A DNA stretch of 8,928 nt from assembly GCA_021780095.1 (NCBI GenBank), contig JAJXZK010000413.1, positions 1 through 8,928 on the forward strand. The letters run 5' to 3'. Shown one piece after another: positions 7,037-8,928 of the stretch. Every line of letters begins with the position of its first letter. The stretch's first letter is position 1. A program made the translations under genes and the position numbers. A model generated the notes under the pieces. That model was not told the DNA's origin and did not search any database. It was given only the letters and a program-made list of their open reading frames with translations. Source of the DNA: Acidobacteriota bacterium (lineage in GTDB: Bacteria > Acidobacteriota > Terriglobia > Terriglobales > Acidobacteriaceae).

Positions 7037-7597
7037 ATGCAGATTCTATACGGTACTGCCATGGCGGCAATCTTCATGCTATGCGTCGTTTTACTTTGGA
7101 CCGCGCGCAGAATCCTGCGGTCTTCGCCTCTCGTTAGTGGTCAACTTTCGCTCGCTCGCCTGCATGAAGCGATGGATCGAAGCGATTCCTCCCCCAAAAT
7201 CGACTATGCGGAAATCGCGCAGTTCGATCTTGAACCGGAAGTTGCCGAAATCAACGCGAGTCTGCTCGACCCTATTGCGCTGGAGATGATGGCCTCCGCG
7301 AGCAGCGTCGCAAACGAGACGATGGCTGCGCCCATCGCGGCTCAGGTTCACGAACCGATGCAGGCAGTCATGGAAACGCCGATGCTTCCGCAGACGGAAA
7401 TGCTTGTCGAAGCTGCCGACGTTGTCTCTGAGCCAGAGGCAAAGCGTAGCGGACGGTTCCCGAAACATCTGCCGCATGGATACAACTACGTATTGGAAGG
7501 ACTGCTGCTGGGCGTGTCTGTGTTCGTGCTGATTCGCACCCAGAGAAGCAACTGGCGGTATCAGCGGTCGCTGCAATCTTCCGATCAGGTTGCATAA
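7037..7597 (+). CDS. Unrecognised small protein with a hydrophobic segment near each end
   Basis: I do not recognise this family. The 186 residues contain an N-terminal hydrophobic segment (about 4-22, ending in WTARRILR), a hydrophilic middle of about 125 residues rich in Ala, Met, Glu and Pro without obvious domains, a basic patch (AKRSGRFPKHLPHG, 135-148), a second hydrophobic segment (about 150-167, YVLEGLLLGVSVFVLI) and a charged tail. A membrane protein with both ends anchored and an exposed acidic linker fits. The first segment could also be an uncleaved signal anchor. ATG 7037 is preferred because AGGTGA (7026-7031) sits 5 nt before it; GTG 7028 in the same frame would add three residues and overlaps that ribosome site. 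The opposite-strand frame is poorer and has no known motif. It stands alone between the aminotransferase and mqnD genes, about 210 and 410 bases away, so there is little functional context. Coding status is fairly likely, function unknown. Confidence 0.65.
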   Translation: MQILYGTAMAAIFMLCVVLLWTARRILRSSPLVSGQLSLARLHEAMDRSDSSPKIDYAEIAQFDLEPEVAEINASLLDPIALEMMASASSVANETMAAPIAAQVHEPMQAVMETPMLPQTEMLVEAADVVSEPEAKRSGRFPKHLPHGYNYVLEGLLLGVSVFVLIRTQRSNWRYQRSLQSSDQVA

Positions 7598-7998
7598 ATG
7601 GGCGCACATCGAGATTGACTTGCCCGCTGAGCCACTGCCGAGCTAAATGTTCAAACGGTCGCCCGCGGGTTGCTCCGCACCGAAGGACCTCGGCTACAGA
7701 AATCAAAGTCTCACCATATTTGCCGAAAATGTAGAGGCCCATCTCTAACGATCGACGTTGGAATGCGCCACGGTTGTGGAGGATCTCGGAGACGAACTAT
7801 GGCGAACTGCAGTACGGCGTGATCGATCTAGATGAAGATCAGTGGCTTTTCCCGTGACATGCGCACGACCAGAGCCCCGAGGAATGGGGGTAACGGTAGT
7901 CGAGAAATAAAATCTCTCACTCCACACCGAACAACCACACTCTCTGCTGCCCATGTGCATTCCCTGCTCACATTGCTTTACTCTGAATATGGAGAATA
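7598..7998. other. About 400-base intergenic region without a recognisable gene
   Basis: No reading frame here shows a family motif, signal peptide or good ribosome site, and I see no tRNA or known riboswitch. It does hold a GC-rich patch around 7645-7692 with CCCGCGGG and the imperfect palindrome CCGAAGGACCTCGG, the dyad GATCT-AGATGA-AGATC followed by AGTGGCTTTT near 7827-7852 (a weak terminator-like element), and a CCCC...GGGGG pairing around 7876-7890. It presumably contains the promoter of the following mqnD gene, but I cannot point to convincing -35 and -10 boxes. It could be decayed coding sequence or a dispersed intergenic repeat. Confidence 0.5.
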
Positions 7999-8000
7999 TT
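7986..8000 (+). promoter_or_regulatory. Shine-Dalgarno-like GGAGA in the loop of a small dyad before mqnD
   Basis: AATAT (7986-7990) and ATATT (7996-8000) are complementary and flank GGAGA (7991-7995), the only ribosome-binding candidate for mqnD. GGAG ends 4 nt before TTG 7999 and 13 nt before ATG 8008, neither ideal. The stem is all A-T and so weak. It may expose the ribosome site in a loop and shorten the effective distance, or it may be chance. Confidence 0.3.
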
Positions 8001-8007
8001 GACAGCA

Positions 8008-8859
8008 ATGGAGACCACGGCGGCAGTTCAGCAGATCAGCATCGCGCACAGTCCTGACTCAGACGACGCGTTCATGTTTTACGGATTGGCAACCGGCAAA
8101 GTTACAGTTCCCGGTTATGAGTTCACGCATACGCTGACCGACATCGAGACACTGAATCAGAAAGCCATGCGTGAGGCGTATTACGATGTGACCGCCATCT
8201 CGTTTCACGCGTATCCCTACGTCCAGGATAAGTACGCCCTGATGCCCTGCGGCGGCAGCGTCGGCGAGGGCTACGGTCCGATGATCGTCACTAGACCTGG
8301 CTACTCCCTGGATCAAGTGAAAAAGGTTCGCATTGCCATTCCAGGCAAGCTGACGACCGCCAACCTGGTCTTGCAGATGGCATTGCCCGGCGCAATCACG
8401 GAAGTTGTTCCGTTTGATCAAATCATTCCGCAGGTGCTGAACGGCACTTTCGAGGCAGGACTAATCATTCATGAAGGTCAATTGACCTACGCTCGCGATG
8501 GGCTCACTTGTGTGCTGGACATGGGCAAGTGGTGGCGCGAAGAAACCGGTCTGCCCTTACCATTGGGCGGAAACGCCATTCGCCGCGATTTGGGGGCACC
8601 CGTGCACCGCATGATGAATCAGGCGCTCCGTGACAGTGTCAGTTATGCCTTGCACCATCGGGAAGAAGCCTTGGCGCACGCCATGCAATACGCCCGCGAT
8701 CTGGATACACCGTCCGCCAATCGCTTCGTCGGGATGTACGTCAATGAGCGCACGCTGGACTACGGCGAGGACGGAAAGACTGCCATCCGCCGGCTCCTGG
8801 ATATGGGCCATGAACGCGGCGTGATTCCCCAGGCCGTTCACGTCGATTTCGCCGAGTAA
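8008..8859 (+). CDS. mqnD: 1,4-dihydroxy-6-naphthoate synthase MqnD (futalosine pathway of menaquinone synthesis)
   Basis: Converts cyclic dehypoxanthinyl futalosine to 1,4-dihydroxy-6-naphthoate, a cytoplasmic step of the alternative menaquinone route. The fold is a periplasmic-binding-protein-like two-lobe structure. Numbered from ATG 8008: an N-terminal strand with HSPDSDDAFMFYGL (14-27; the SPxxDD segment is at the position of the family's SPCPNDTF), DIETLNQKA (45-53), GEGYGPMIV (86-94), IPGKLTTANLVLQ (111-123), IIHEGQLTY (153-161, whose His corresponds to the proposed catalytic histidine of Thermus MqnD), and WWREETGLPLPLGGNAI (175-191), the most diagnostic stretch. Length of 283 residues matches the family (about 270-290). 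A related enzyme, MqnA, shares the fold, but the TGLPLPLGG segment and the IHEG motif favour MqnD. TTG 7999 in frame would add three residues. mqnA, mqnB, mqnC and mqnE are not in the window. Start uncertain, function well supported. Confidence 0.88.
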   Translation: METTAAVQQISIAHSPDSDDAFMFYGLATGKVTVPGYEFTHTLTDIETLNQKAMREAYYDVTAISFHAYPYVQDKYALMPCGGSVGEGYGPMIVTRPGYSLDQVKKVRIAIPGKLTTANLVLQMALPGAITEVVPFDQIIPQVLNGTFEAGLIIHEGQLTYARDGLTCVLDMGKWWREETGLPLPLGGNAIRRDLGAPVHRMMNQALRDSVSYALHHREEALAHAMQYARDLDTPSANRFVGMYVNERTLDYGEDGKTAIRRLLDMGHERGVIPQAVHVDFAE

Positions 8860-8873
8860 TTCAGCCGCGGGCG

Positions 8874-8928
8874 TTAGTCACCATCCGCGTCGGGATGATG
8901 AGAATGCGGAGTGAGCAGCTGCTGCGGA
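8874..8928 (-). CDS. Possible C-terminal fragment of a minus-strand gene
   Basis: Reading the minus strand from the window edge, one frame ends in TAA at 8874-8876 after the residues PQQLLTPHSHHPDADGD, a polar His/Asp-rich tail that would be a believable protein C-terminus. It would converge on mqnD with 14 bases between the two stops. Only 17 codons are visible and other frames are also open over so short a stretch, so this is a guess. A plus-strand start at ATG 8895 is an alternative but lacks a ribosome site. Confidence 0.2.
   Translation of the reverse strand, partial: PQQLLTPHSHHPDADGD

Noticed and set aside
7368..7742. A 124-codon minus-strand ORF overlapping the end of the unknown membrane protein and the following gap
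   Set aside because: No family motif, biased Arg/Ala composition, and nearly 60 percent of it is antisense to a better-supported gene. The part outside (7598-7742) might be a relic, but nothing in it is recognisable.
7745..8008. An 87-codon minus-strand ORF in the gap before mqnD
   Set aside because: No motif, no ribosome site that stands out, and low-complexity Ser/Arg-rich translation; most likely chance.
8882..8897. CATCC-GCGTCG-GGATG hairpin after mqnD as a terminator
   Set aside because: Only a 5-bp stem with no T-run on either strand, and it may fall inside a neighbouring gene; too weak to call.
1..8928. CRISPR arrays, insertion sequences, phage or toxin-antitoxin genes, and tRNA or rRNA genes
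   Set aside because: By eye I saw no regularly spaced repeats, no transposase or integrase motifs, no paired small toxin-antitoxin genes and no cloverleaf with TTC-A and CCA features.

Overview
The window reads as ordinary bacterial chromosome of moderately high GC, densely coded, with no mobile element, CRISPR array, rRNA or tRNA that I can recognise. My best guess is a soil Acidobacteriota-type organism. This is inferred from the mix of an exported beta-helix protein with an NWWG/GPG C-terminus, a futalosine-pathway menaquinone enzyme (MqnD) and a lineage-specific small membrane protein. No single gene proves it.

Left part (1-5404). The C-terminal end of a plus-strand, probably secreted, right-handed beta-helix protein runs in from the left edge and is followed by a strong 13-bp hairpin terminator. 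Facing it is a five-gene minus-strand run, read from right to left: pstS, pstC, pstA, pstB, galK. PstS captures phosphate outside the inner membrane, PstC and PstA form the channel and PstB is the ATPase. Spacing is very tight (22 bp, a 4-bp ATGA overlap, 3 bp, 30 bp), so they are almost certainly one operon. The gene after pstB is a galactokinase, not the usual phoU; no phoU, phoB or phoR lies in the window.

Middle (5405-5626). This is a divergent control region between pstS and a plus-strand aminotransferase gene. It holds a Pho-box-like direct repeat, a 14-bp perfect palindrome in the pstS leader, further dyads and a possible weak sigma-70 promoter for the aminotransferase.

Right part (5627-8928). 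Three plus-strand genes follow: a class I/II PLP-dependent aminotransferase, an unrecognised 186-residue protein with a hydrophobic segment near each end, and mqnD (1,4-dihydroxy-6-naphthoate synthase). They are separated by gaps of about 210 and 410 bases, so each is probably transcribed from its own promoter. The last 55 bases may hold the C-terminus of a minus-strand gene, but this is weak.

I found no convincing new biological system. The points most worth a second look are galK in the pst operon, the layered regulatory signals upstream of pstS, the unknown bitopic protein, and the start region of mqnD, where the Shine-Dalgarno-like GGAGA sits in the loop of a small dyad.
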